A stretch of DNA of 64,000 nt, from the NCBI GenBank assembly GCA_023053545.1, contig JAKZAN010000007.1, forward strand, positions 9,548,001 through 9,612,000, read 5' to 3'. The notes under the pieces are model-generated. The model was not told where the DNA came from, ran no database searches, and saw only the letters and a program-made list of their open reading frames with translations. Source of the stretch: Lepidurus packardi (lineage: Eukaryota; Arthropoda; Branchiopoda; Notostraca; Triopsidae). Position 1 is the first letter of the stretch. Every line of letters starts with the position of its first letter. The translations under genes were made by a program, and so were the position numbers. Shown piece after piece: positions 1 to 17,745 of the stretch.

Positions 1-1
1 A

Positions 2-532
2 ATGACTTCGGTACCCATTGCAGGTCTATGCATCAACTTGAATGAAACCTGTTTGATAAGGAGAAGAATTGATATAGCAAACAAGAAAGAAGCATCCGAT
101 AATTATAGAATGAGCTTATATGACATGCATCGCATGATTAGGATTAAAGCTTATACTTTTTTACAAATTCTCTTCACAACTTCCTCGAGGGAATTGGGCA
201 GCGTATACGCCTATCCTTTCATGGATGAGAACGGGACATTGTCAAACCTGACCTATCATCCCACAGGGTATTCGATAAGCGATATGTTCAATCTTGGCGG
301 TCGGGCAATGAAGCCAACGCCGTTCGTAAATGTCACTGTTGACCTCTACAATTGTGGCTCATTTTGGCTTCTTGACTCTGCGAACGCCACCTCTTGCCCA
401 GGCGGAACCCTTGGCATGTTTGGTTCGTTAAAGACAAATGCTACAACCGTACTAAGCACAGGAATGCGCCATCCCCTTACCACCCGTGGCGAACTAATCA
501 ATTCTCTTTCTGTAACATTGATGCATTTTTGA
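2..532 (+). CDS. PAN-type secreted glycoprotein, copy A (last exon only, truncated by window edge)
   Basis: Only the 3' part of the last exon is present; the gene begins before the window. The protein is almost identical to the C-terminal domain of copies B (1852-3043) and C (39884-41075), including the NCGSFWLL motif, the CPGG motif, several N-glycosylation sequons (NLT, NVT, NAT) and the ending SVTLMHF before TGA. Compared with B and C it lacks one Thr in the TTSS stretch near residue 60, an in-frame 3-bp difference. The domain looks like an extracellular beta-rich module, but I do not recognise a named family. Its downstream flank matches that of copy C rather than copy B. Confidence 0.7.
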   Translation: MTSVPIAGLCINLNETCLIRRRIDIANKKEASDNYRMSLYDMHRMIRIKAYTFLQILFTTSSRELGSVYAYPFMDENGTLSNLTYHPTGYSISDMFNLGGRAMKPTPFVNVTVDLYNCGSFWLLDSANATSCPGGTLGMFGSLKTNATTVLSTGMRHPLTTRGELINSLSVTLMHF

Positions 533-1320
533 AAAAGAAAAAAATAAGAAGTTAAGCCGTAAAATATTTTTCACAGAATCAGAGAGATTCTTTTCGCACA
601 TTTTATTTTTGGGAAAAGGGTTTTGTGCTTAAGCTTTTTACCTTATAGACTTAGATTTTTACCATGCGTGATGAGCATTATCTTTTCCTGTGCACGTTGA
701 AAAAGCTTAGACACACTGCATTGTCATACGCTTGGATTGCTTACGCAGCTAGAATATGAATATCAGCAGTTCTCATAGCTTTTAATGTGTGAAATCTTCT
801 GCTTTCGGCAGATTTGAAAAAGCTTGAAAGTTCTATCTCACCCCAATACTGTACAACACTACTCCTAATGCAAGTCGTAGTCTGGAAATACATTTTACTT
901 AGCAGTAATCGACGGAATCAGAAAATTAGTTTGGTCGTAAAGGCGTACGTCGCCTACGTCAGTGCCATCTTCAATGTCGTCACGGATCTACTTAGCAAAT
1001 GAGAAATTTTCCGGTTGCGAGTTGCTACCTGAAATAGCTACCCAATATTTTCGCCATAGAAAATGTAAAATGCTCTTACGCTAATAGGAAAAGCACTTTG
1101 CGGATAAAAAGCTACCTAGATACGACGTCGTTCCATGTCCCTGACTGCAAGCGTCCCTGCTTGGAACCCTAATTGAGATCACTTTCAGTGGACAATACTT
1201 TCAATAAAGTACTTACGGGTTAAACGTGCTTTCAAATAGCATACTACGGATTAAGTACTTTTAATTAAAGTTGTGATACCTTAACTAAAAGTAGGGAACC
1301 CAGTCCGCGTTGAATCCAAA
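533..1320. repeat. 3' flank shared with PAN copy C
   Basis: This non-coding stretch is near-identical to 41076-41830, downstream of copy C, and its middle part (about 700-1010) is recognisable in diverged form at 4735-5050 and partly at 3165-3255. It contains a relic of the cysteine-rich PAN exon (CELL-like codons near 1017-1035). No intact gene is seen; the short open frame at 814-1002 is conserved only as DNA. Confidence 0.7.
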
Positions 1321-1690
1321 CCCTGTAGCTCGTGGCAGGCCAGAAATATTTCACAAAATTTGTATCTGATATGGGGAAATTGATTGACAGTAGGTGCCCC
1401 GATACTTGTCTCAAGGGATTTTCACGACACTTAGAGCAAATTCTAAAAACAATGGATATGAAGTGGGTATTTATAGTTATTTTTATTCCTTGGTGCTGGG
1501 ATGGTATCTAAGAATTTGAAATTGAATGTGAGCGATAAGTTAACAAGTAAAAGGAACAAGTGATGAGCCTAAAGGGGTCAGCAAAAAATGAATAAATTAT
1601 GTCTACCTATCGCAAAGTAATATTCGCATTTGTTCCGGAGGGGAATTTGTCCGGAATGACAAGGACTAAATGCATGAAGAAAGGGGTTGA
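1321..1690. other. Intergenic stretch with a possible signal-peptide exon relic
   Basis: No complete gene. A 19-codon open frame at 1452-1511 (MDMKWVFIVIFIPW...) resembles a signal peptide and could be a decayed first exon of another PAN-type copy. This is inference from composition and location only. Confidence 0.25.
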
Positions 1691-1851
1691 TCAAGAAGGT
1701 ATGCTCGAAAGGGGTGCAAATAATGCTCGTGGAAGGTGCGCATAGAATCCAACCTTTAAGTCATGGAAAAAAAACTCACAACAGGCCTTACTGTGGAACT
1801 GAAGGGGTGTAAAGTCAAGCTCGGGAATATTGAACTTAGTTGACGGGCAAC

Positions 1852-3043
1852 ATGAATTTGGTACGCTTGGTTCTCCAAATCTTATGGTACTGGCCAGCAC
1901 GTTTCAGAGGATGTGATGCTGATGCATCATGGAACAACTTCGCTTCAAGTTCAGGGTACGCAAATCGCCGACTCGTGATGGTCCTCAGTCCCCTTTTCAG
2001 GTCATATTGTATTCCAAAGGGTAAGTTCTACTTAATTTTATAGAAAACGACCAGTAACTTACCCGTACGGTTGACAAAGGACCATCTCTGATCTGGGCAA
2101 GGATGGATTGCAGTCAATCTTGCGCCATCGACGATACTTGCCAGGCTTTCAACTTTTACGAAAACGAAACGTTCTATCTGTGCGAGTTGCTGTCAGTCAA
2201 TTTCTGCAGAAATCTGACTGTCTTGACATTAGCGAAACAACCGGGAGGCTCAGTGTGGGATAAGCTTACTAAAGGCATGAAGACGTCGTGCTTGGAAAGT
2301 GTGCCTAACTTTGGTGCTCCTTGCCGGAATGTTCGACCAGGATGTCTGGGAACTATACCCAACTGCTATAACTGCACTAGGACTTGTATGGACTGTTATG
2401 CTCGAAATGCCACAAGTAAAACAGTTTAACAGATTAATTTAAATTCAATTATTCCCTATTTGCTCCATTATTAACAGATAACTGCACCTTATGGCCAGAA
2501 GGAGACACAATGACTTCGGTACCCATTGCAGGTCAATGCACCAACTTGTATGAAACCTATTTGCTAAGGAGAAGAATTGATATAGCAAACAAGAAAGAAG
2601 CATCCGATAATTATAGAATGAGCTTATATGACATGCATCGCATGATTAGAATTAAAGCTTTTACTTATTTGCAAATTATCTTCACAACTACTTCCTCGAG
2701 GGAATTGGGCAGCGTATACGCCTATCCCTTCATGGATGAGAACGGGACGTTGTCTAACCTGACCTATTACCCCACAGGGTATTCCATAGGCGATATGTTC
2801 AATCTTGGCGGTACCGCAATGAAGCCGACACCTTTCGTAAATGTCACTGTTGACTTCTACAATTGTGGCTCATTTTGGCTTCTTAACTCCGCGAACGCCA
2901 CCTATTGTCCAGGCGGAACCCTTGGCATGTTTGGTTCGTTAAAGACAAATGCTACAACCGTACTAAGCACAGGAATGCGCCATCCCCTTACCACCCGTGG
3001 CGAACTAATCAATTTTGTTTCTATAACATTGATGCATGTTTGA
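1852..3043 (+). CDS. PAN/apple-like secreted glycoprotein, copy B (complete, 3 exons)
   Basis: Exons 1852-2020, 2080-2415 and 2478-3043 join in frame (introns in phase 1, GT-AG) to give 356 residues. Exon 1 encodes a hydrophobic N-terminus (MNLVRLVLQILWYW) that fits a signal peptide. Exon 2 (residues about 57-168) is cysteine-rich with the pattern MDCSxSC...CQAFNFYEN...CELL...VWDKL...CxNVRPGCLG, like PAN/apple adhesion modules. Exon 3 starts NCTLWPEGD and carries the glycosylated C-terminal domain ending SITLMHV. The start is the first ATG that gives a signal peptide; copies C and D use the equivalent codon. A secreted or surface binding protein is likely, but ligand and role are unknown. The PAN assignment rests on cysteine spacing only. 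Confidence 0.7.
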
Positions 3044-4206
3044 AACGAAAAAAACCATGTGGCTGCAAAATACTTTCACAGAATCAGAAAGATTCTTTCT
3101 GAACTTTTTGCTTTAGAAAAAAGATTCAACTTGTTTTATGCACAAGCTTTTTATCTTTTTAACTTCAATTTTTACCATGCGTGATGTACAATGTTTTAGA
3201 CTTTGAAGACATTTAGACACAGTGCAATATCATACTTAGATTCGGTTCGCAGCTGATTTGACGAATTCGTTCTGGTGACCCAACAAAATAAATACAAAAA
3301 ATTATAATTTATTTATATGTAATAACAATAAGCAAATATGTAATAATAAAAATTATATGTAATAATACAATATGTAAAAGCAATAATCCGGAAAACGTGT
3401 TGACAAATCTTACACAAAGCGTCGCTTCTTGTGTTTGTTATGCGCAACTCCGTATTTAATGACAAACGGGTGACATGTATTCCGTTGTCAAATTTCTCAA
3501 ACCTTATTTTTTTTAGCTAATGGAGTGAAAGAAATACAAGTTGGAATCATTAACCTAACCTAAAATGTATTTCCAATCCAACTACCCATCTTCAACTCGA
3601 ATGACACCTGTTTGTCACGCTTTTCCGGAGAACGCGTTGCCCAATATGACACCAAAGTGTCTATTTTGGCCTCTATATCGAACTAGCGTCGCATTTAAGC
3701 GCTTATATAGCCATAGATCTCTGCACAAATCTTGTTCATGATTCTCCCAAAACACATGCTAGATCAACTGGCGCCATTCTGGCGAAAAAGGTTTTATGAT
3801 GCACAAACCGATACAGTATATCGACGGGTTGCCAGCACCCTTGGGTAAATTCAATTTCTCCCATGTGTTGGAAGCATCGACTCGACTGTTGCCCCAGGGA
3901 TGGTTTGCAAATCGGATATATAATTATCCTCTATCCTTTGCCTGCTGATGCTGCAACACATTGCGTGCTTATACCAAAGCATCCTTTACCACCAGCATAT
4001 GAATGCAAAAGTGATCCATCTCGAGTTACCTTTTCCTGACCTTCGAATGGCTGTCGCTCTGTAAACGTCGCAACTGCAGAATTCTATAAGCACCCAGGTC
4101 AAGCTTTTTCCAAGAAATCCTACATTTGTTTGGCTAAGGTTCTACAGGCAAGATATCCTCTCCTGTATTGCAATTATGGTCTTCTGTGGTCAAGTAAGGT
4201 CATTTA
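3044..4206. other. Intergenic DNA with AT-rich repeats and an unknown coding relic
   Basis: At 3290-3390 there is an AT-rich stretch with repeated TATGTAATAA words. 3527-3610 is homologous to 39440-39530, the left end of the block inserted in the Gr array. A 50-codon open frame at 3796-3948 (starts MMHKPIQYID, ends PLSFAC) has protein-like composition but no recognisable family; it may be a relic of a transposed gene. Confidence 0.4.
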
Positions 4207-4214
4207 CTGCTGCC

Positions 4215-4221
4215 TATAAAA
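4215..4221 (+). promoter_or_regulatory. TATA box of the Asp/His-rich peptide gene
   Basis: TATAAAA lies 92 bp before the start codon at 4307. A TCACTT initiator-like sequence about 33 bp downstream (4248-4253) fits a transcription start there. This is a focused promoter by motif; the start site is inferred. Confidence 0.6.
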
Positions 4222-4306
4222 GACGACTCCTCAAGTACAAACAACCATCACTTCGCCTTCGTCGACTCCACTTGGCGTAAAGGAACCCAGGAAACTCCGC
4301 CCAACC

Positions 4307-4630
4307 ATGAAGTCATTACTGGTAAGTTTCCTAAGCATGGGCGACGAATTCGATATTTTACTACATTGTTCAACACAATTAAGCTCTACTTTTATGATTT
4401 TATAGATATTCTCATTCGCCATGATGGTACTTTTAGCTGGAACGGTGCAAGCTGTGCCAAATGCACATGAATCAGTCGGCCTGCCCGGAGTCGCTGCTCC
4501 TCGCGGAGGATTTTCCGCAAATCTGCCAGGTGAACAGACGGTTAAGGGCGGTTATGATCACGATCATTACGATCATGACGATCACCACGATCATGACGAT
4601 CATCACCATCACCACCATCACCATGACTAA
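4307..4630 (+). CDS. Small secreted Asp/His-rich peptide
   Basis: Exon 1 (4307-4321) encodes MKSLL; after an 84-bp intron exon 2 (4406-4630) completes a 79-residue protein. Residues 1-21 (MKSLLIFSFAMMVLLAGTVQA) form a textbook signal peptide with cleavage after VQA. The mature part has a Gly/Pro segment and then about 25 residues made almost only of His and Asp, ending in eight consecutive His and an Asp. Such tails bind divalent metals (Zn, Cu, Ni), so extracellular metal binding or antimicrobial activity is possible. The tiny first exon splitting the signal peptide is typical of arthropod secreted peptides. A TATA box precedes it. I recognise no named family. Confidence 0.75.
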
Positions 4631-4734
4631 GAAGTGGTAGAAAGCCAACCAAACCAGAACTCTCCATTATTATTATTATTATAATTGAAAAAAACTCCTT
4701 AAGTGATGAATGTTGCTTTTCGCCGTACACTTTA

Positions 4735-5050
4735 AAGAAGAAGCTTAGACACACTGCAATGCAACAAAATTAGATTCGCTCCGCAGCTAAAATATATATC
4801 ACTTGTCAGCTGTTCTTACAACGCACCATGTGGAAAATCTTTCGCTTCCGACAGATTTGTAGAGGCTAGAAAGGTTGCATTTCACCTCAATACAGTAACA
4901 CTACTCTAAAAGTAAAACTCGGAATTTTGAATACTTAGCACAACTTAGCACTAATCGATGGAAACAGGAAATATAGTTTCGTTTTAAATGCTTACATCGC
5001 ATATATCGTTGCCATCTTCCTCGCCGTCCTGGATTAAGCCAGCAAAGTGC
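4735..5050. repeat. Diverged copy of the PAN-gene 3' flank
   Basis: Sequence from AAGCTTAGACACACTGCA onward aligns, with many substitutions, to about 700-1010 and 41250-41545. It indicates an older duplication of the same flank without a surviving gene. Confidence 0.55.
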
Positions 5051-5092
5051 AAGATCCTTTGTTTTTTGCTCGACCAAGTAATTCGAATTCGT

Positions 5093-5240
5093 GGTATTGA
5101 TATTGATTCGAGATATCGATATTGATTCGAGATATTGATACTGATTCGAGATATTGATATTGATTCGAGAGTATTGATATTGATTCGAGAGTATTGATAT
5201 TGATTCAAGATATTGATATTGATTCGAGAGTATTGAGTAT
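5093..5240. repeat. Short tandem repeat (GATATTGATTCGAGA type)
   Basis: About eight copies of a 16-19 bp unit of the form TTGATATTGATTCGAGA, some with an extra GTA. It lies about 60 bp beyond the stop codon of the gamma-tubulin complex gene. Confidence 0.85.
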
Positions 5241-5301
5241 TGATGCGGTTATTTCACTTTAGGGCCAGTTTTGGAAAGAATTGAACTTGCAGGAGAAATG
5301 G

Positions 5302-7787
5302 CTATCGCAGTGTTTTATTGACGGGAACTTTGTAACCAGTTATAGTAAATCGGAAAAGGAGCTGAGCTAATCCAGAATCAGGTTCACTAATCTGGCTGCG
5401 CTTAAGAAGGGACGTTAATAAAGTAACAAATAATGTAAACAATCGATGAAACTCTTCTTTCACGACTTTTAAACTCGCTACTAGATCGCTCAGGGAATCA
5501 GGACTGTAGTTGCACACTATTTGGCAGAACTGGAGACACAATGACAGCAAATCATCCAAACACGATCGCACCTAACGCACACGAAAATCGTAACAAAATG
5601 AATGTATGAATTAACACAATTTTTTGAAGAAATTTATGAAAATAAGGGTACCACACAAAACGAAAGTACAAAGCTTCACACTCACCGGACTTGACTGAAG
5701 GAAGATTTGTGCTTTGGCAGTGACAAGAAAGTAGGCCTGCGCATTTCGCAATTCCTCAAAATCTCCCTGTTTCTGCTGAAGCAACTTTTGGAGCGGGAGC
5801 CAAAGCGTTTCAATGACGTCAGCTTGGGCGTAGTGGCAGAAATGAAGCAGGAAATGCAACATTGTCCAACGCAATTCGTAAATCAAGCAGGTTAAATCTG
5901 ATCGTTCAGCCACACTAAGGAAAAATAGGATTTTGGCTCATTTTTCTTCAAAATAATCGAATACCTCTGCTCTCGAGCTTCTTGTCGTGGTAGCTGCCAT
6001 AACTTATGGAGTTGTTTCTGTACATGCTTGAGGTTCAGCAGTCGCACGAAGATCTCGCTATACTGCTCCAAGATTTCGTCCGTTAACAAAAGAGAAACGG
6101 GCCAAGACGTCTTATATCGAAGCGTTAAACGTTGCCATCCTACTTGGCCTTCATTCGAATCTGAAACCGGATGAATCTTGACTGTAATGTTCTCCAATTC
6201 TTCGTCTTCGTCCCGTAACACTCGACTTGCTGACTGTACAAGCAGGCGTTGAAACTCTAACAAGGTTTCGAGGATAAAAAATCAAAATTGACTTAAAAGC
6301 ATAGCAAAATTGACTTAAAACACATACGTGTTTGAGTATTAGCGCCAGGAACAACGTCCAAATACCTCGCCGCATTGTCCAGTAGCTCAATAAACAATTC
6401 CCCGCGTCCCATAAGGAAGAAATTGTGGATTGTAGTCATAGATGCCTTGGCTTTGCCATCAGTGACCACTAACCGCCACATTCGCTGCAAAAACACGAGA
6501 ATACATATTGAAACAAATGAGGATTTCATTAATTATTCTTTAATTACTTTAGCAACACGGATTCTGGCTACTTCTAATGAAGATTCCCAATTGTTTCGCG
6601 CATTCTGGATTTGTTTCAGGACATCTAACTCTTCTGCTTCATCAGATTCTGCAATAAGTAAAGAAAGAGCGAGTTATCGAAGAAAGTCAAAAGAAATTCA
6701 TGTGAAATTCAATTTGAAGAAATAAACCCAAACAAATTTTGAGGAAAACTATAGAAACATTTACCCGAATCTGACTGCAAGTAAAGATTGATCATCTCTC
6801 CGACATTTAAGGCTTGGGCTGCAATAGCAGGTGTGATATAACATGTTGGGATCATCTTGCCTTCTAAACGAAAGGAACTGGAATCCTTTGATTGATTAGA
6901 AGAAGCATCAATAACAAAAAACTCCTTAAAAGGATCGCGGAGACGACCGAATACAAGCCAGCCAATCATTTGCTTTGTGAAAATCTCTTCACATTCGCTC
7001 ATTAACCTAAGAAACCGAAAATTTTAAGATATTTGAAGAAGAATTTAGTGATATTTTTACATATTCATAGCTTGTTGAACTGCAGGAATTCCACTTAGCG
7101 TATGTCGATTGATAATATCCAGAATGTAACAGCCATGAGCTTCATACGTTTCTATCTAAAGTAAAAAAAGGCGAATAAAGGGAGAATTATATCGAATTTA
7201 CGGGATTTTTGAATGTTACCTCTTTAACCAGGTCGCTTAAGCCAGAGATCAAGAAAGCGAAAGTTGAGACATTAGCCAAGATGTGGGATAAGTTTAAACC
7301 GCTGTTTTCTAGTGCTTTCGTTTCCAAGGACGCCAAACAATTTAGGTAACCTTGTAAAGCGTTTTTGATAGACTTCCGAAGCGTAGTTATATATAAACCT
7401 TCTAATAGACGCAGCTCCATAATTATTTTCATTAAATAGTATGTTTTATAATCAAACTTGAAAGATAAACAGTACCTGGAGCGGTTTTATTGCAATACTT
7501 CATTAAGAAACAATACCCAGATCCAACTTCTAAAATGTTGTTCAGAAGACTAATTTCTGATGGAGAAAGCCATGGTAAACACGGACTGACCTATAAAGTG
7601 ATCTTCAGTTAAGACAACTAAAATCAAAATTGTTTATCTATCTATTTTATTATATATTAATAAGAAACCACGAAATAATGAATATTGTTGTATAGTACAA
7701 ACTCTAAATTGCCTCTAATTTGTTGTTGTGTAGTACGAACAAAGAGCCTGGGTAGCCTTGAAGTGACATCAATAACTCCCGTAGCAT
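5302..7787 (-). CDS. TUBGCP4: Gamma-tubulin complex component 4 (GCP4)
   Basis: Ten exons in transcript order: 7787-7737, 7590-7476, 7401-7220, 7155-7061, 7006-6765, 6648-6548, 6484-6328, 6256-5965, 5914-5686, 5571-5302; all introns GT-AG and phases agree, giving 577 residues (human GCP4 is about 667, the difference lying in internal loops). The N-terminus MLRELLMSLQGYPGSLF matches the conserved GCP4 start. Other landmarks are SPSEISLLN (residues about 24-32), FLMGRGELF (about 285-293, gamma-TuRC core), GWQRLTLRYKTSWP and a DSGLAQLLFRF ending. GCP4 is a structural subunit of the gamma-tubulin ring complex that nucleates microtubules at centrosomes and spindles. It lies head-to-tail 371 bp downstream of the BRF2-like gene. 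GCP4 rather than GCP5/6 is favoured by its short length and the N-terminal motif. Confidence 0.9.
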
Positions 7788-8158
7788 TTTGAATCAAGCA
7801 ATCCAAGAATTACTCAAAATATCTCTGAAAACAGATTCAAAACTTGCCATACGTGAGCTCCATAACAAACTTTAAGCAGGGATACAGCGCTTTAGTGGCG
7901 ACTTTTTGCAACTATTCAAAAAATTTGTTTGTAAGGTCTCATTTTCATTGGAAAAACGAAACCAAAACACCCTGAAAAGATTAGTAATGTATGATCCCAA
8001 CGAAAATTCTTTATAATTATTTGTCGTAAACTAAAATTCAAAAGCCTTAGACCTAAAATCAACAAACGAGCCTAAGGAACCTGAACGTAATTCGAAAACG
8101 AATTAAAAATACAAAGAATTGTAAAAAGAATCTCGAATCTCGTTTATTGTACCCACCA
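7788..8158. other. Intergenic region between BRF2-like gene and GCP4
   Basis: This 371-bp AT-rich gap should contain the BRF2-like 3' UTR and the GCP4 promoter and 5' UTR, both on the minus strand. I see no clear TATA box, repeat or small gene. Confidence 0.6.
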
Positions 8159-9407
8159 TTAGCTTGTGTCGTGTTCCTGCTGCCTAATCCAGGCTTCTAT
8201 CGCCGCCACTTCTTCAGCACTCCTCAAGTAAATACATTCTTCTTCTGCAGGCAAATCCATGTCACATAACTCAGTTTCATACATTTCAGGAGGCAAAACC
8301 TTCCTAGGAATCTGCTCCGCTGTGTCCAAATGACTCTGCAGCGGGTTTTCAGAGGAAAGATCGTTGGCGAGGGATGCACAGTATCGCAACACGTCAGGTA
8401 TTAACTCAAACACGTCGTGTTTGCCAATATCTTCCTCTTCCATCCAAGGCAACTTGGATGCCAAAGTCTGGAAATGATTCCTAATAACTTGCACGTCTTT
8501 CTGAACCGTTCTTAATTGACTTCTCTGGCATTTAATGTCCGCTTCCTTGAAAAACCGCTCAATCTTCAGGTAACTTTTCTTATGTGTATGGATACGGAAA
8601 GATTTCCAGGAGATAAAGTTGCATGCCATGGCGAGGAACGTGGGGTCCATACAGACACTAATCTGTTTCCTGGCCAATTCGAACAAAAGTTCGCCCCGCT
8701 CTAGCAAGTCTTCCTTGTCCTCGCATTCTAAGCTCGCGAATAGTCTTTGTGAGAGGGACAAAGCTTCTCGAGTTGATTTCAGGTTTTCGCCAAGGGATTT
8801 GATCTTGCACATAACTCGGGTTGTGTCTACTTCACAGAAGTTGGCGATTTGTCGAGCGGTAATGCCAATATCTGGAGCGTTTTTCTGGATGCCAATTATC
8901 AGACAAGCACCAACCAGAACTTTGGGTTCGTTGGCTCGATGTGCTTTGAAGACTTCCACCGCTTTGTTGTATGCCGGCCAGGGAATGTTCATCACGTGTT
9001 TGGCGTTTTTCAACAGCTCAAAGCCGAGTTTCCGAGCCTGTTAGGAAAGAATTTAAGTTAGTAAGAAGAGCAAAGCAAGTCAAAGAAAAAAATAGATACT
9101 TCGGTTAAGGTCTGACGTTCTGTATACGCATATTGGCGTCCTTTCATTGTTGTGGATTGGTCGTAAGAAGCTATATAGGATTGACCCACTTCAGGGCCGG
9201 TTTCATGCTCCAAATTTTGTGTACGCTCCACAAGCGATCCACAGTTTGTGCAAACAAGACATGACTAGAAAAATTATTAAACAAAATATAAATAAGCTGG
9301 TTTTTTAACGTAAAACGCATTTAAATACAAGAATAGAAGGTTCTTACTTCGCCATGATGATCATCTTCAATGACAGCATCCGAGTTACAAGACTTACAAC
9401 ATGGCAT
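8159..9407 (-). CDS. BRF2: BRF2-like TFIIB-related factor of RNA polymerase III
   Basis: Three exons (9407-9348, 9264-9100, 9037-8159) join in phase 0 to give 367 residues (human BRF2 is 419). Residues 4-7 (CKSC) and 25-28 (CTNC) form a split zinc ribbon. A linker (about 40-75) leads into two cyclin-like repeats: PKVLVGACLIIGIQ with its ITARQIANFCEVD helix, then FLAMACNFISWKS. The C-terminal YLRSAEEVAAIEAW resembles the end of vertebrate BRF2 (YLRTPQEV), and the second repeat with its LPWM...DVFELIPDVLRY segment also fits BRF2 better than BRF1 or TFIIB. BRF2 recruits Pol III to type 3 promoters (U6, 7SK) with SNAPc and TBP. The start is the first ATG, directly preceding the first CxxC. Confidence 0.8.
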
Positions 9408-9855
9408 TCTATTTTAAGCTTGTTAATTTCTGCTTTTAATATAAGAAGATACACATTCCCGACAGAGCACGTGAAATCTCCGCCACAACGCTCAAACAAA
9501 ACGTATACAAATCGTTTACTTTGCCAACGCCATCTATGAAAGTAAGCGCCAAGCTCAAATGCCTTTCTTTTTTATATTATGAAACTACTTGTTTCTTTTA
9601 TAAATAAGTACATAACTTCATGCTGAATAGAGAAATAATATTATTAATAATAACAAGATTATTAAATAAGATTGTTATCTACAAGATTTCAGATGGTATT
9701 AAAGAAATGTTTAAATAAAACATTTAGATACGGAAAACAGTCGAAGTAGCCAGAAATTCACCCAATTCATATGACTATTTGATGAAGAAATAAAATGCAG
9801 TTTTTGGCAAATGAAACGTATATGACTGCTGAAAGAAGGGGAGACACGGCAAGTT
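9408..9855. other. Intergenic region upstream of the BRF2-like gene
   Basis: AT-rich DNA between the 3' end of the ABC transporter gene and the BRF2-like start codon, both on the minus strand. It must hold the transporter 3' UTR and the BRF2-like promoter. No repeat or additional coding exon is evident. Confidence 0.55.

Positions 9856-17745
<7,890 letters not shown>

Noticed and set aside
814..1002. Conserved 62-codon open frame also present at 41358-41546
   Set aside because: Conservation follows from the duplicated flank; the third copy at 4860-5045 has frame breaks, so coding is unlikely.
3555..3575. Interstitial telomere repeats (AACCTAACCT)
   Set aside because: Only two units occur here, and similar two-unit words at 39466 and 49799 are too short to call telomeric DNA.
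4542..4754. Minus-strand open frame with HDRHDRND repeats
   Set aside because: It is the shadow of the Asp/His-rich coding exon on the plus strand; the repeats come from GATCAC/GATCAT codons.
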